Source: Hyphomicrobiales bacterium
GTDB taxonomy: Bacteria; Pseudomonadota; Alphaproteobacteria; Rhizobiales; Beijerinckiaceae
Length of the DNA stretch: 64,000 nucleotides
Direction of reading: 5' to 3'
Assembly (NCBI GenBank): GCA_947455025.1
Contig: CANGLU010000003.1
Coordinates: 1-64,000, forward strand
Made by a program: the position numbers and the translations under genes. Position 1 is the stretch's first letter. Every line of letters begins with the position of its first letter. Below are positions 36,309-45,357 of the stretch, piece after piece. The notes under the pieces are model-generated. The model made no database searches. It saw only the letters and a program-made list of their open reading frames with translations, and was not told the DNA's origin.

Positions 36309-37856
36309 ATGGGTCTCGAAGAAGCAATGGTCGCGAAGCGGACCCGTTCTGGTGGGCGTGATGCGCGTCAGCGGGGTCGATCAGGCCCTCAGGCCCCTGC
36401 CTATATTACCCGCAACATTCCGCCCTATGAGATGATGTCCGAAGCGGGCCTTGTTGCCCTTGAAAATGAAGCCGACCGGATTTTGCAAGAAGTCGGATTT
36501 GAAATCCGTGGCGACGATGTAGCCCTTGAGCTTTTCCGTAAAGCGGGCGCGGATGTCAAAGGCCAACGGATTATCTTTCCGCATGGATTGGTGCGCTCGA
36601 TCATTCAAGCGACGACGCCCCGCGAATTTACCCAATATGCCCGTAACCCTGCGCGCAATGTTGTGATTGGGGGCAATAATACGGTGTTCTCGCCCGCTTA
36701 TGGTTCGCCTTTCGTGACCGATATCGACAAAGGCCGTCGGTATGGAACGATTGAAGATTTTCAGAACTTCATCAAGCTCGCCTATTCGACACCCTATTTG
36801 CATCATTCAGGCGGAACGGTGTGCGAGCCTGTCGATTTGCCGGTGAATAAACGTCATTTGGAAATGGTGTATTCGCACATCAAATATTCGGACAAAGCGT
36901 TTATGGGCTCGGTGACGACGGCGCCGCGTGCGGCCGAATCGATCGAGTTGTGTCAGGTGCTTTTCGGTGCCGATTATGTTGATCAGCATTGCGTCATTTT
37001 GGGCAATGTGAACGTCAACTCACCGCTGGTGCTTGATGGCGAGGCCAGCCGCGTGATCCGAACCTATGCGGCCGCCAATCAAGCCGCTGTTTGTGTGCCC
37101 TTTATCTTAAGCGGTGCCATGGGGCCCGTGACGACGGCGGGCGCTCTGGCGCAATGCTTTGCGGAAGCCATGGTGTGCGTGGCGCTCACCCAATTGGAGC
37201 GCCCTGGTGCGCCCGCAATTTTGGGGAATTTCTTATCGTCCATGTCGCTTAAAACGGGTGCGCCGACCTTTGGCACGCCTGAGCCCGCTTTGGGGTATTT
37301 CGCGATTGGGCAATTGGCGCGTCGCTTGGGTGTGCCCTTGCGGTGTGGCGGCAATCTTTGCGCATCGAAAATTCCGGATGCGCAGGCGGCCTATGAAAGT
37401 GCCAATTCGATGTGGCCGGCTTTTCTTTGCGGCGCGAATTTCATTCTGCATGCGGCAGGCTGGGCAGAAGGCGCGCTGTCGATGTCGTATGAAAAATTCA
37501 TCATGGATACCGAGCAATGCGGTGCGTTCCATGTGATTGGTGGCGGTTTGCCGACCGACGAAAATGCTTTGGCGCATGATGCCTTTTTAGAAGTGGAACC
37601 CGGTAAGCATTTCTTGGGCTCGGCGCATACGATGAAAAATTATGAAACGGCGTTTTATGATTTTGAGACGTCCGATAATAATTCCTTCGAGCAATGGCAA
37701 GATGAAGGCTCGCTTGACATTCAAGTTCGCGCCAATCGGAAATGGAAACGCGTTCTTGCCGATTATGTGCCGCCGGCGCTCGATGAAGCCAAGGACGAAG
37801 AATTGCGTGCCGTGATTGAAGCTAAAAAGGCCGCTGTGCCTGATGCGTGGTATTGA
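36309..37856 (+). CDS. Trimethylamine methyltransferase family protein (MttB/MtgB-like, non-pyrrolysine), copy 2
   Basis: 515 residues from the ATG at 36309; this start has GGGAG eight bases upstream, while ATGs at 36294 and 36237 do not. No in-frame TAG. Motifs shared with copy 3 at 40945 include KGRRYGTIEDFQNF, CEPVDLPVNKRHLEMVY, PDAQAAYESAN and DNNSFEQW, so these two are close paralogues. The N-terminus has RTRSGGRDARQRGR. Expected role: methyl transfer from a quaternary amine to the corrinoid protein encoded at 45428. It has no corrinoid gene of its own beside it; a decayed flavoprotein gene follows. Confidence 0.87.
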   Translation: MGLEEAMVAKRTRSGGRDARQRGRSGPQAPAYITRNIPPYEMMSEAGLVALENEADRILQEVGFEIRGDDVALELFRKAGADVKGQRIIFPHGLVRSIIQATTPREFTQYARNPARNVVIGGNNTVFSPAYGSPFVTDIDKGRRYGTIEDFQNFIKLAYSTPYLHHSGGTVCEPVDLPVNKRHLEMVYSHIKYSDKAFMGSVTTAPRAAESIELCQVLFGADYVDQHCVILGNVNVNSPLVLDGEASRVIRTYAAANQAAVCVPFILSGAMGPVTTAGALAQCFAEAMVCVALTQLERPGAPAILGNFLSSMSLKTGAPTFGTPEPALGYFAIGQLARRLGVPLRCGGNLCASKIPDAQAAYESANSMWPAFLCGANFILHAAGWAEGALSMSYEKFIMDTEQCGAFHVIGGGLPTDENALAHDAFLEVEPGKHFLGSAHTMKNYETAFYDFETSDNNSFEQWQDEGSLDIQVRANRKWKRVLADYVPPALDEAKDEELRAVIEAKKAAVPDAWY

Positions 37857-37864
37857 GGTTGGCA

Positions 37865-38397
37865 TGTCGGCTTCCGCTTCATGTCGACGGCGAGGCGTTG
37901 TGTATTCATAACGCCGCAACGGGTCATGAAGCGACGATGCCCCATGCGGTATCGAAGGGCGAGGGCGTGCCGAAGTATATCGTCGTCATCGGTGCGGTTC
38001 CGGCAGGGTTGGAAGCTGCACGGGTGGCATCAACTCGTGGCCACACAGCCACCGTGTTGGAGGCGTCCGATAAAAGCGCGCGGGCAGGTTTTATTAACGG
38101 CTGGGATTAAGCTTCGCCGTGAAATTATGGGCATTATTCATTGGTGGAATGCGATCGTTAGGGTATCTCGTTCCGTTTTAATACCCCATGCGGATGGACG
38201 AGCTTTATTTAGCGTTGTAGCCGTTCTCGCGCAATGGGGGTGACGTTGACCATCGAGCACTTGAAGCTGGGCGCCCGCAAACGGTGACGCGCAACCCCGA
38301 CGGGGCATTTGCGCTGTTCCGGATTGGCGATGCGGTTGCCTCTCGCAATATCCATGCGGCGATTTATGATACGCTTCGGTTGCTGAAGGATATCTAA
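37865..38397 (+). pseudogene. Remnant of an NADH:flavin oxidoreductase (2,4-dienoyl-CoA reductase / trimethylamine dehydrogenase family)
   Basis: This gap has no intact gene but clear debris. In one frame GEALCIHNAATGHEATMP is followed by YIVVIGAVPAGLEAARVAS and ATVLEASDK, the Fe-S/FAD junction of the family; it stops at 38108-38110. In another frame KLRREIMGI continues. In a third frame GRPQTVTRNPDGAFALF and then RIGDAVASRNIHAAIYDTL end with TAA at 38395, the usual C-terminus. At least two frameshifts and deletion of the entire N-terminal barrel are needed to explain it. It starts 8 bp after the stop codon of copy 2 MttB, so it was once a neighbour enzyme, maybe for a methylamine product. 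Confidence 0.75.
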
Positions 38398-38493
38398 GCG
38401 ACCAAAGGCTATTCTCCCAAAGACGGACTTTCAAAAGAATTGAAAGTCACCCGATAGCCCGCTACGACTAGGGAAAGTAGGGGAGAAAGAACG

Positions 38494-40122
38494 ATGGTTT
38501 CGTCGATTTATGATCGTGATCTGGATAAAAACCCAGCCAATTATCGGCCTTTAACCCCGACGGCGTTTTTAGAGCGCACGGCGGATGTTTTTCCGGATCA
38601 TATTGCCATTATTCATGGCGCGCTTCGTCGCACCTATCGTGAATTTCATGCCCGTTCAAAACGATTGGCTTCGGCCCTGGTCAAGCGCGGTATCGGGCGC
38701 GGGGATACGGTTGCCGTATTGTTGGCCAATACGCCCGCCATGCTCGAATGCCATTATGGGGTGCCAATGACGGGGGCGGTGCTCAATACGCTCAACACGC
38801 GCCTTGATGCGGCCATTCTTGCGTTTTCGCTTGATCATGGTGAAGCTAAGATTGTAATCGTTGACCGCGAGTTTTCCAAGGTGATGAAAGAAGCCTTGGC
38901 GCAATGCCAAGCCAAGCCGCTTGTGATCGACTATGATGATCCCGAATTTACCGGTCCCGGCGAGCGTCTCGGCTCGATGGAATACGAAGAATTTTTGCGG
39001 GAGGGTAGCGAGGATTATGCACGTGCAGCGCCGGATGATGAATGGGATGCCATTTCGCTGAATTATACGTCGGGCACAACGGGCAATCCGAAAGGTGTCG
39101 TTTACCACCATCGCGGTGCTTATTTGTTGGCGCAAGGCAATGTGCTGACGTGTAATATGGCCAAGCATCCGGTTTATCTTTGGACCTTGCCGATGTTCCA
39201 TTGCAACGGGTGGTGCTTTCCGTGGTCGATCTCGGTTGCGGCCGGAACGCATGTCTGCTTGCGGCAAGTGCGCGCCAAGCTGATGTATGAAGCGATTGCC
39301 GAGCATAAGGTGACGCATTTGTGCGGTGCGCCGATTGTGATGTCGACGCTTCTCAACGCACCCGATGATGAGAAAAAGCCATTGCCGCATGTGGTTGAGT
39401 TTTTCACAGCCGCCGCACCGCCACCCGCTGCCGTATTGGGCGCGATGAAAGTTGCAGGCTTTAATGTGACGCATCTTTATGGGCTGACGGAGACTTATGG
39501 TCCGGCGGTTGTCAATGATTGGCAAGCGGATTGGGACGCTTTGGAGCCAGTGGCACAAGCGGCTAAAAAATCCCGCCAAGGCGTGCGGTATACGGCGCTG
39601 GAAGCTCTCGATATCATCGATCCTGAAACGATGAAGCCTGTGCCAAAAGATGGTGAAACGATGGGCGAGGCCATGTTTGCCGGAAACGTGGTGATGAAGG
39701 GCTATCTTAAAAACAAAAAAGCAACCGATGACGCGTTTGCCGGTGGCTGGTTCCATTCAGGCGATTTAGGAGTGCGCCATCCCGACGGTTATATTCAACT
39801 GAAAGACCGCTCAAAAGACATCATCATTTCGGGTGGCGAGAATATTTCGTCGATTGAAGTGGAAGATGCGTTGTTCAAGCATCCATCCGTCCAAGCGGCG
39901 GCGGTGGTCGCGCGTCCTGATGATAAATGGGGCGAAACGCCGTGCGCCTTTGTCGAGTTAAAGCCGGGCAAAACGGCCAGCTCGGAAGAATTGATCGCCT
40001 GGTGCCGCGAACATCTGGCGGGCTACAAGATTCCACGCACCATCGTGTTTGAAGATTTGCCTAAAACATCGACGGGTAAGATACAGAAATTTGTGTTGCG
40101 GGATCGCGCCAAGGGGATGTGA
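38494..40122 (+). CDS. AMP-forming acyl-CoA ligase (ANL superfamily; DmdB-like)
   Basis: 542 residues, complete. The ATP-binding P-loop is YTSGTTGNPKGVVYHH (about 190-205), followed by GLTETYGP and GWFHSGDLGVRHPDGYIQ, then the hinge and the C-terminal Lys in PKTSTGKIQKF. GGGGAGA-like sequence precedes the ATG. Substrate is a carboxylic acid of unknown chain; methylmercaptopropionate-type ligases (DmdB) look alike. In this setting it could activate a betaine or a product of demethylation. Confidence 0.85.
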   Translation: MVSSIYDRDLDKNPANYRPLTPTAFLERTADVFPDHIAIIHGALRRTYREFHARSKRLASALVKRGIGRGDTVAVLLANTPAMLECHYGVPMTGAVLNTLNTRLDAAILAFSLDHGEAKIVIVDREFSKVMKEALAQCQAKPLVIDYDDPEFTGPGERLGSMEYEEFLREGSEDYARAAPDDEWDAISLNYTSGTTGNPKGVVYHHRGAYLLAQGNVLTCNMAKHPVYLWTLPMFHCNGWCFPWSISVAAGTHVCLRQVRAKLMYEAIAEHKVTHLCGAPIVMSTLLNAPDDEKKPLPHVVEFFTAAAPPPAAVLGAMKVAGFNVTHLYGLTETYGPAVVNDWQADWDALEPVAQAAKKSRQGVRYTALEALDIIDPETMKPVPKDGETMGEAMFAGNVVMKGYLKNKKATDDAFAGGWFHSGDLGVRHPDGYIQLKDRSKDIIISGGENISSIEVEDALFKHPSVQAAAVVARPDDKWGETPCAFVELKPGKTASSEELIAWCREHLAGYKIPRTIVFEDLPKTSTGKIQKFVLRDRAKGM

Positions 40123-40131
40123 CGTGTTCGG

Positions 40132-40497
40132 TTAATCGCCCGTTCCGCCAAGCCGCGTCGCAATTTCTTCAATGCGGGTGGCGGCGCTGGCAATCGCGGA
40201 AGCAATCTCGGCTTCGGTTTTGCTGGTTGCCTGTTCGATCATCATCCGATCGTCTTTAAGGCTTGCCAGGTCAGCGGTGAGGGCGGCTACCCTGTTCTTA
40301 ATTTCTTCGCGCTCGTCCATGAAAGTGATGGCGGCCATGACGACGAGGCGGCTGTCACCAATCTCGCCAAAGGCAGCACGCATTTCATTGATCTTGCTGT
40401 CGAGCTCGGCAGCTAACCGGATCAAATGCGCTTCTTGCCCGTCATTGCACGCAATGCGGTAAATTTTATCGGCGACGGTGACGGTTACCTGACCCAT
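40132..40497 (-). CDS. zapA: Cell division protein ZapA
   Basis: 121 residues. The N-terminal VTVTVADKIYRIACNDGQEAHLIRLAAELDSKI segment (split: VTVTVADKIYRIAC, then LAAELDSKI) is the ZapA head domain that binds FtsZ, and the C-terminal half is a coiled coil. It promotes bundling of FtsZ filaments at midcell. The pair with the DUF4164 gene 8 bp upstream is normal for Hyphomicrobiales. Usual downstream neighbours (6S RNA and a formyl-THF cyclo-ligase gene) are absent; the acyl-CoA ligase gene ends 9 bp away instead. Confidence 0.85.
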   Translation of the reverse strand: MGQVTVTVADKIYRIACNDGQEAHLIRLAAELDSKINEMRAAFGEIGDSRLVVMAAITFMDEREEIKNRVAALTADLASLKDDRMMIEQATSKTEAEIASAIASAATRIEEIATRLGGTGD

Positions 40498-40505
40498 GCC
40501 GCCCC

Positions 40506-40799
40506 CTATTCCCGCTGCCCAAGATCGCCCATGACTTCACGGACGAGCGTGGTGGCACGGTCAACGCGGCGGCCTAATTCACCGGTGATGGCATCCAAAC
40601 GCGCGGCTTTGGCCAATGCGCCGTCAAGATCAAGAGCAATTTGGGCGCGATCATCCTGCATTACGGCGAGTTCGCGCTTGAGCGTTTCGATGGAACGGTC
40701 GTCCTGAGCGCGGCGCGACACAACGGCCTCAAGCGCGGTAACCGCATTCCTGAGTTGGCCCAAAGCCTGCGTAATGGCTGGAGAAACCGCCTTCGCCAT
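40506..40799 (-). CDS. DUF4164 family coiled-coil protein
   Basis: 97 residues, almost all helix with heptad-like spacing (ITQALGQLRNAVTALEAVV, IETLKRELAVMQDD). The family usually lies before zapA in Hyphomicrobiales and probably assists cell division, but its function is not established. It ends with TAG, one of four genes in the window to do so, which shows that TAG is a normal stop here. Confidence 0.78.
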   Translation of the reverse strand: MAKAVSPAITQALGQLRNAVTALEAVVSRRAQDDRSIETLKRELAVMQDDRAQIALDLDGALAKAARLDAITGELGRRVDRATTLVREVMGDLGQRE

Positions 40800-40833
40800 A
40801 TCCTCGCTTCACCTCATTGCTGACCCGTCAGAA

Positions 40834-40863
40834 CCGGCAAAAGCCGGAATCGTCGAGACGATT
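40834..40863. other. Two tandem small hairpins
   Basis: CCGGCAAAAGCCGG at 40834-40847 and AATCGTCGAGACGATT at 40848-40863 are adjacent perfect hairpins upstream of the DUF4164 gene and downstream of the MttB copy 3 stop. They may end transcription of the MttB gene or mark the 5' leader of the division genes; no T-tract on either side. Confidence 0.4.
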
Positions 40864-40944
40864 CAGCGTTCTCGGTGAAAGACTTTAGGTGACAACTGAA
40901 GCAAACGTCAATTGCGAGAGTTACGCCGCTAACAGCCTATTTCC

Positions 40945-42495
40945 TCAATAGGCCGCATCCGGCATGGAGGCTTTCTTGCGCTCAATATAGTCGCGAAGGG
41001 CCTCATCCACGCCCGGATCAATCGCGGGAGCCTCATATTCGGAGAGCATCCGCTTCCAGATCGCGTTGGCGCGCTGGGAGTGATCCTTGCGGCCTTCGGC
41101 ATCCCATTGCTCGAACGAATTGTTGTCAGCGACTGGGGAACGGTAGAACGCGTTCTCGAAATTGGCTTGCGTGTGCGCGGAGCCTAAGAAATGACCGCCG
41201 GGAGGCACTTCGCGGAAGGCGTCCATGGCTTGGCCGTTCTCGCTCATATCAATGCCCTTGGCGAGGACATGCATGGCGCCGAGCTGGTCCATATCCATGA
41301 TCAGCTTCTCATAGGACGAGGCCAAACCGCCTTCCATCCAGCCCGCTGAATGGAGCACGAAATTGGTGCCTGCCAGCAAAGTTGGCATCAGGGTATTGGC
41401 GCTCTCATAGGCCGCTTGTGCGTCCGGAAGCTTGGAGGCGCAGAGCGAACCACCCGTGCGGAACGGCATTTTCATGCGGCGGGCGAGCTGGGCTGCGCCG
41501 AAAATGGCAAGCGAGCCTTCCGGCGTGCCGAAGGTTGGCGCGCCCGACTGCATCGAGAGCGTCGAGACGAAGGTGCCGAAAATCACCGGAGCACCGGGGC
41601 GAACCAGCTGCACAAACGAGGTGCCTGCCCATACTTCGGCCAAAACCTGCGTTAGCGTGCCGGCAATCGTCACCGGGCTCATGGCGCCTGACAAAATAAA
41701 CGGCGTGATGATGCAGGCTTGGTTGTTGCGGGCATAGACTTCCGCCGCGCCGAGCATCGTATTGTCCCACACCATCGGCGAATTCGCATTGATCAGCGAT
41801 GTGCAGACCGTGTTGTTTTGCAAGAAATCCTCACCGAAGAGGATTTTCGACATGTTAACCGTATCCTGCGCGCGGTCGGGATGGGTTACCGAGCCCATAT
41901 AGGCTTTGTCGGAATGGCGCATATGCGCGTAAACCATCTCCAAATGCCGCTTATTGACAGGCAAATCGACTGGTTCGCACACCGTTCCGCCCGAATGATG
42001 CATATTCGGGCTCATATAAGCGAGTTTCACGAAATTCTGGAAATCCTCGATCGTGCCGTAGCGACGGCCTTTATCGAGATCATGCACGAAAGGCGAGCCG
42101 TAAACCGGGGCAAAAACGGTATTTTTGCCACCAATCTGGACGTTACGGGCCGAATTGCGGGCATGCTGGGTATATTCTGACGGAACCGTGGATATCAGCT
42201 TTTTGGCCAAACCGCGCGGAAAGCGGACACGTTCGCCTTGAATGTCGCAGCCCGCATCTTTCAGCAATTTCAATGCGTTAGGGTAGTCGCGGAACTCAAT
42301 GCCGATCTCTTCGAGAAGCGTTTCGGCATTATGTTCGATGATCTGCATCGCCTCTTCGGAGAGAAACTCGACGATGGGGCTGTTGCGGGTAATATACGGA
42401 ATGGAGGCGCCACCGCGGGTCGCACGGGCCGAGCGGCGCGCTTCGCGGCCACGACGTTCATGGTGCACTTCTGGGGTCGTATCGTTCATCGCCAT
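40945..42495 (-). CDS. Trimethylamine methyltransferase family protein (MttB/MtgB-like, non-pyrrolysine), copy 3; candidate glycine betaine methyltransferase
   Basis: 516 residues with no in-frame TAG. GGGAGA precedes the ATG. Close paralogue of copy 2 (shared KGRRYGTIEDFQNF and DLPVNKRHLEMVY). The N-terminus has ERRGREARRSARATRGG. It is divergent from the second DMGDH-like gene and the corrinoid operon at 42794-53053, so of the three copies it is the best candidate for glycine betaine to dimethylglycine, with methyl transfer to the corrinoid protein. Substrate assignment is by context only. Confidence 0.88.
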   Translation of the reverse strand: MAMNDTTPEVHHERRGREARRSARATRGGASIPYITRNSPIVEFLSEEAMQIIEHNAETLLEEIGIEFRDYPNALKLLKDAGCDIQGERVRFPRGLAKKLISTVPSEYTQHARNSARNVQIGGKNTVFAPVYGSPFVHDLDKGRRYGTIEDFQNFVKLAYMSPNMHHSGGTVCEPVDLPVNKRHLEMVYAHMRHSDKAYMGSVTHPDRAQDTVNMSKILFGEDFLQNNTVCTSLINANSPMVWDNTMLGAAEVYARNNQACIITPFILSGAMSPVTIAGTLTQVLAEVWAGTSFVQLVRPGAPVIFGTFVSTLSMQSGAPTFGTPEGSLAIFGAAQLARRMKMPFRTGGSLCASKLPDAQAAYESANTLMPTLLAGTNFVLHSAGWMEGGLASSYEKLIMDMDQLGAMHVLAKGIDMSENGQAMDAFREVPPGGHFLGSAHTQANFENAFYRSPVADNNSFEQWDAEGRKDHSQRANAIWKRMLSEYEAPAIDPGVDEALRDYIERKKASMPDAAY

Positions 42496-42793
42496 TCTCC
42501 CAACCGAACATGCTCACGCCGTCGCGAGCCTATTGCCGTTTTTAAGCGTCCAATTCGTGCGTGACTGCTTTATTCGCGTCACTTCTTGCCGGAGACCGTC
42601 ATGTCCCATGAGGCAAGTTCATTTGAGACATGAGCCAATCCGATTTTTGCCATCCGGTTGCCGAGGTGACGCGGGCGGAACATCCGGCGTCGAAATGTCG
42701 GTAGCAGGATGCCGCATGATCTAGGACGGTGGGGATAGGATAAAGAGGGCTTTTCGGCCCAGTCACATTATTTTTCGATCAGGAGCTCACGCC
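42496..42793. promoter_or_regulatory. Divergent control region between MttB copy 3 and the corrinoid operon
   Basis: 298 bp without a gene. It must hold the promoters for both directions. AGGAG lies before the 42794 start. I see no cobalamin riboswitch or glycine riboswitch core, no tRNA and no strong palindrome here. Confidence 0.5.
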
Positions 42794-45304
42794 ATGAAAT
42801 CAACCGCACGGGTCGTCGTTATTGGCGGAGGCGTAGTCGGCGTCGGAACGCTGTATCATCTGGCCAAGAAGGGCTGGACCGATGTGGCCCTGATTGAGCG
42901 CAAAGAGCTGACCTCGGGCTCGACCTGGCACGCGGCAGGCCTCTTGCCTTTGTTTAATATGAGCTATTCGGTTGGCCAGTTGCACAAATATTCGGTCAAT
43001 CTCTATGGCAGCCTTGAGGCTGAGACCGGGCAATCGGTTGGTTTTAAGAAGGTTTCGAATATTCGTCTTGCCCGCACGCAAACGCGGTGGGACGAGTTTA
43101 TGTATTATGCCGGTGTGGCTGAAACGATTGGCGTCAAGGTCAATCGCTTAACGCCCGCTCAGGTCAAGGAGATTTGGCCGCTCTGTGAAACGGACGGTTT
43201 GCTCGGTGCCATTCAGCATCCGGATGACGGGTATATTCAACCCGCCGATCTCACCCAGGCCTTCGCCAAAGGCGCGCGTAACCGTGGCGCAGAAATTTAC
43301 CGCAACACGACGGTGATTGGTATTGAGCGGACACGCTCGGGCGAATGGCTGGTGAAAACCGATCAGGGCGATATCACCTGCGAGCATATTGTTTCAGCTT
43401 CAGGCAATTTTGCGCGCCAGACGGGCAAGATGCTGGGTCTCGATATTCCGGTGATCCCTGTCGAGCATCAATATATTGTCACCGAGCCGCATCCTTTGGT
43501 GCAAGAACGCCATGCGAAGGGACTTCCAGAAATGGGCGTGCTGCGCGAGGCCGATTCATCCTGGTATCTGCGCGAGGAAGCGGGCGGCTTTATTCTCGGG
43601 CCTTATGAGAAGGGCGCGCCGGTTTGCTATGTCGATGGTCCTGCCAAAGATTCGGAATATGAATTGTTTCAGGAAGATTTGGACCGTCTTGCGCCGCATA
43701 TTGAAGCAGCGATTGCACGCGTTCCTGCTTTCGGCGAAGTGGGCGTTAAGAAAGTTTATAATGGCGCTATCGCTTATACGCCGGATGGTAATCCGATTGT
43801 TGGCCCCGCATGGGACTTGCCGAATGTTTGGCTTAATGAAGGCCACAGCTTTGGTGTGACGGCGGCGGGTGGTGCTGGTTGGCAGCTTGCGGAATGGATC
43901 GTTGATGGCGAATCAACTGTTGATATGATGGGCGTCGATCCGCGTCGTTTCGGCCCTTATGCGGGTCGCGGCTATCTTCGCCAAAAGAATGAAGAAGCCT
44001 ATGCTAATGTGTTCACGCCGCATTTCCCGGATGAAGAGCGCGTTGCAGCACGTCCATTAAAGACGGCGCCTTGCTATGACCGGATGAAGGCACTCGGCGC
44101 GGTGTTTGGATCGGTTTATGGCTGGGAGCGGCCCAATTGGTTCGCGCCGGCGGGCTATGAAGTCTCGGCGGCCGAGCTCAATGTTGACGATGTTCTTACC
44201 AATGAAAATCACGCTCCTCCGGCGGAGGATGGCAAGATCAAGGAAAAATGGAGCTTCCGTCGTTCCAACTATTTCCCGTTTGTTGGAGAAGAGTGCAAAG
44301 CCGTTACGAATGGTGTCGGTTTGCAGGACATGTCGGCCTTTGCGAAATGTATCGTCTCTGGTCCGGGCGCTCGCGCATGGCTTGATTCCATTCTCGCCAA
44401 TCGCATTCCAAAGAAGCAGGGCCGCGTAGCGCTGACGCATCTTCTGTCCAAGAATGGCGGCGTTCGTGCAGAATTTACGGTGTATGAAAGCGCGCCGGAT
44501 GTGTTTTATCTCGTCTCGGCGGGCGCATTGGAGCGGCACGATCACGATACGTTGAAAAAGCTATTGCCGAGCGATGGCAGCGTGAAGTTTACGCCGATCA
44601 CCACGGCCTATGGCGTGCTGGTGTTGGCGGGTCCAAAATCACGCGAAGTGCTTCAGACCTTAACGGATGCGGATTTGTCGAATGAGGCCTTCCCTTGGCT
44701 TTCGGGCCAGCGGATCTCGGTCGGTGCGGCGCAATGCGATGTTCTGCGCGTCAATTTCGTGGGCGAGCTCGGCTATGAGTTCCACCATCCGATTGAAATG
44801 CAAAACTACATTTTCGATTTGCTGATGAAGGCGGGCGCTAAGTTCGGCATTCGTCCCTTTGGTATCCGGGCGATGATGTCGATGGCGCTTGAAAAATCCT
44901 ATCGCCTGGTCGGCCGTGAAATGTCGATTGAATATGCAGCGTTCGAATCGGGACTGCAGCGTTTTGTCCACCCGAACAAGGGCGACTTTATCGGACGTGA
45001 CGCGCTGGTGGCCTGGCAGCAAAAGGGCTTCAAGAACAATTTCGTCACCATGGAAATCCATCATGTTGACGATTGCGATGCCCGTGGCTCGGAGCCGATT
45101 TATCAGGGCGACAAGGTAGTTGGCCGTTGCACTTCGGGGGGATTTGGCTGGCGAACTGGCAAATCCTTGGCGCTAGGCATGGTGGCACCTGAATTTTCTG
45201 CGATCGGAACCGAGCTTCAGGTGGTAATCCTCGGCAAAACGTACCGGGCGACGGTTATTCCAGAATCGCCGTTTGATCCGGAAAATGAGAAGCTCCGGGC
45301 GTAA
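42794..45304 (+). CDS. Dimethylglycine/sarcosine dehydrogenase-like flavoprotein (FAD + GcvT domains), copy 2
   Basis: 836 residues. FAD site VVVIGGGVVGVGTLYHL; the covalent-FAD motif SGSTWHAAGLLP; C-terminal GcvT-like half with GELGYEFHHP and FIGRDAL. Released methyl groups would be carried as methylene-THF, joining the pool used by the MetF gene downstream. It leads the plus-strand one-carbon operon and probably oxidises dimethylglycine and/or sarcosine made from glycine betaine. It is a diverged paralogue of the protein at 13285, not a recent duplicate. Confidence 0.86.
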   Translation: MKSTARVVVIGGGVVGVGTLYHLAKKGWTDVALIERKELTSGSTWHAAGLLPLFNMSYSVGQLHKYSVNLYGSLEAETGQSVGFKKVSNIRLARTQTRWDEFMYYAGVAETIGVKVNRLTPAQVKEIWPLCETDGLLGAIQHPDDGYIQPADLTQAFAKGARNRGAEIYRNTTVIGIERTRSGEWLVKTDQGDITCEHIVSASGNFARQTGKMLGLDIPVIPVEHQYIVTEPHPLVQERHAKGLPEMGVLREADSSWYLREEAGGFILGPYEKGAPVCYVDGPAKDSEYELFQEDLDRLAPHIEAAIARVPAFGEVGVKKVYNGAIAYTPDGNPIVGPAWDLPNVWLNEGHSFGVTAAGGAGWQLAEWIVDGESTVDMMGVDPRRFGPYAGRGYLRQKNEEAYANVFTPHFPDEERVAARPLKTAPCYDRMKALGAVFGSVYGWERPNWFAPAGYEVSAAELNVDDVLTNENHAPPAEDGKIKEKWSFRRSNYFPFVGEECKAVTNGVGLQDMSAFAKCIVSGPGARAWLDSILANRIPKKQGRVALTHLLSKNGGVRAEFTVYESAPDVFYLVSAGALERHDHDTLKKLLPSDGSVKFTPITTAYGVLVLAGPKSREVLQTLTDADLSNEAFPWLSGQRISVGAAQCDVLRVNFVGELGYEFHHPIEMQNYIFDLLMKAGAKFGIRPFGIRAMMSMALEKSYRLVGREMSIEYAAFESGLQRFVHPNKGDFIGRDALVAWQQKGFKNNFVTMEIHHVDDCDARGSEPIYQGDKVVGRCTSGGFGWRTGKSLALGMVAPEFSAIGTELQVVILGKTYRATVIPESPFDPENEKLRA

Positions 45305-45318
45305 GAGCTCCAGTCGAC

Positions 45319-45357
45319 CTGTCGGAAATGGGGCATCCTACGTCCCAAATCCGACAG
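45319..45357 (+). other. Perfect-arm hairpin in the leader of the corrinoid-protein gene
   Basis: CTGTCGGA (45319-45326) pairs with TCCGACAG (45350-45357); an inner TGGG pairs with CCCA, with AA facing AA between the two stems. It lies 14 bp after the DMGDH stop and 70 bp before the corrinoid-protein start. Only AAA follows, so it is more like a processing or attenuation structure than a terminator. Confidence 0.55.

Noticed and set aside
38656-39756. 366-residue open frame antisense to the acyl-CoA ligase gene
   Set aside because: It lies fully opposite a well-supported gene, is rich in His/Arg and lacks any family motif; typical shadow of codon bias.
15886-42495. Pyrrolysine in the MttB-family genes
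   Set aside because: All three frames are open throughout with no in-frame TAG, so these are non-pyrrolysine members. The TAG in aceA replaces a conserved Gln and is not near an MttB gene product.
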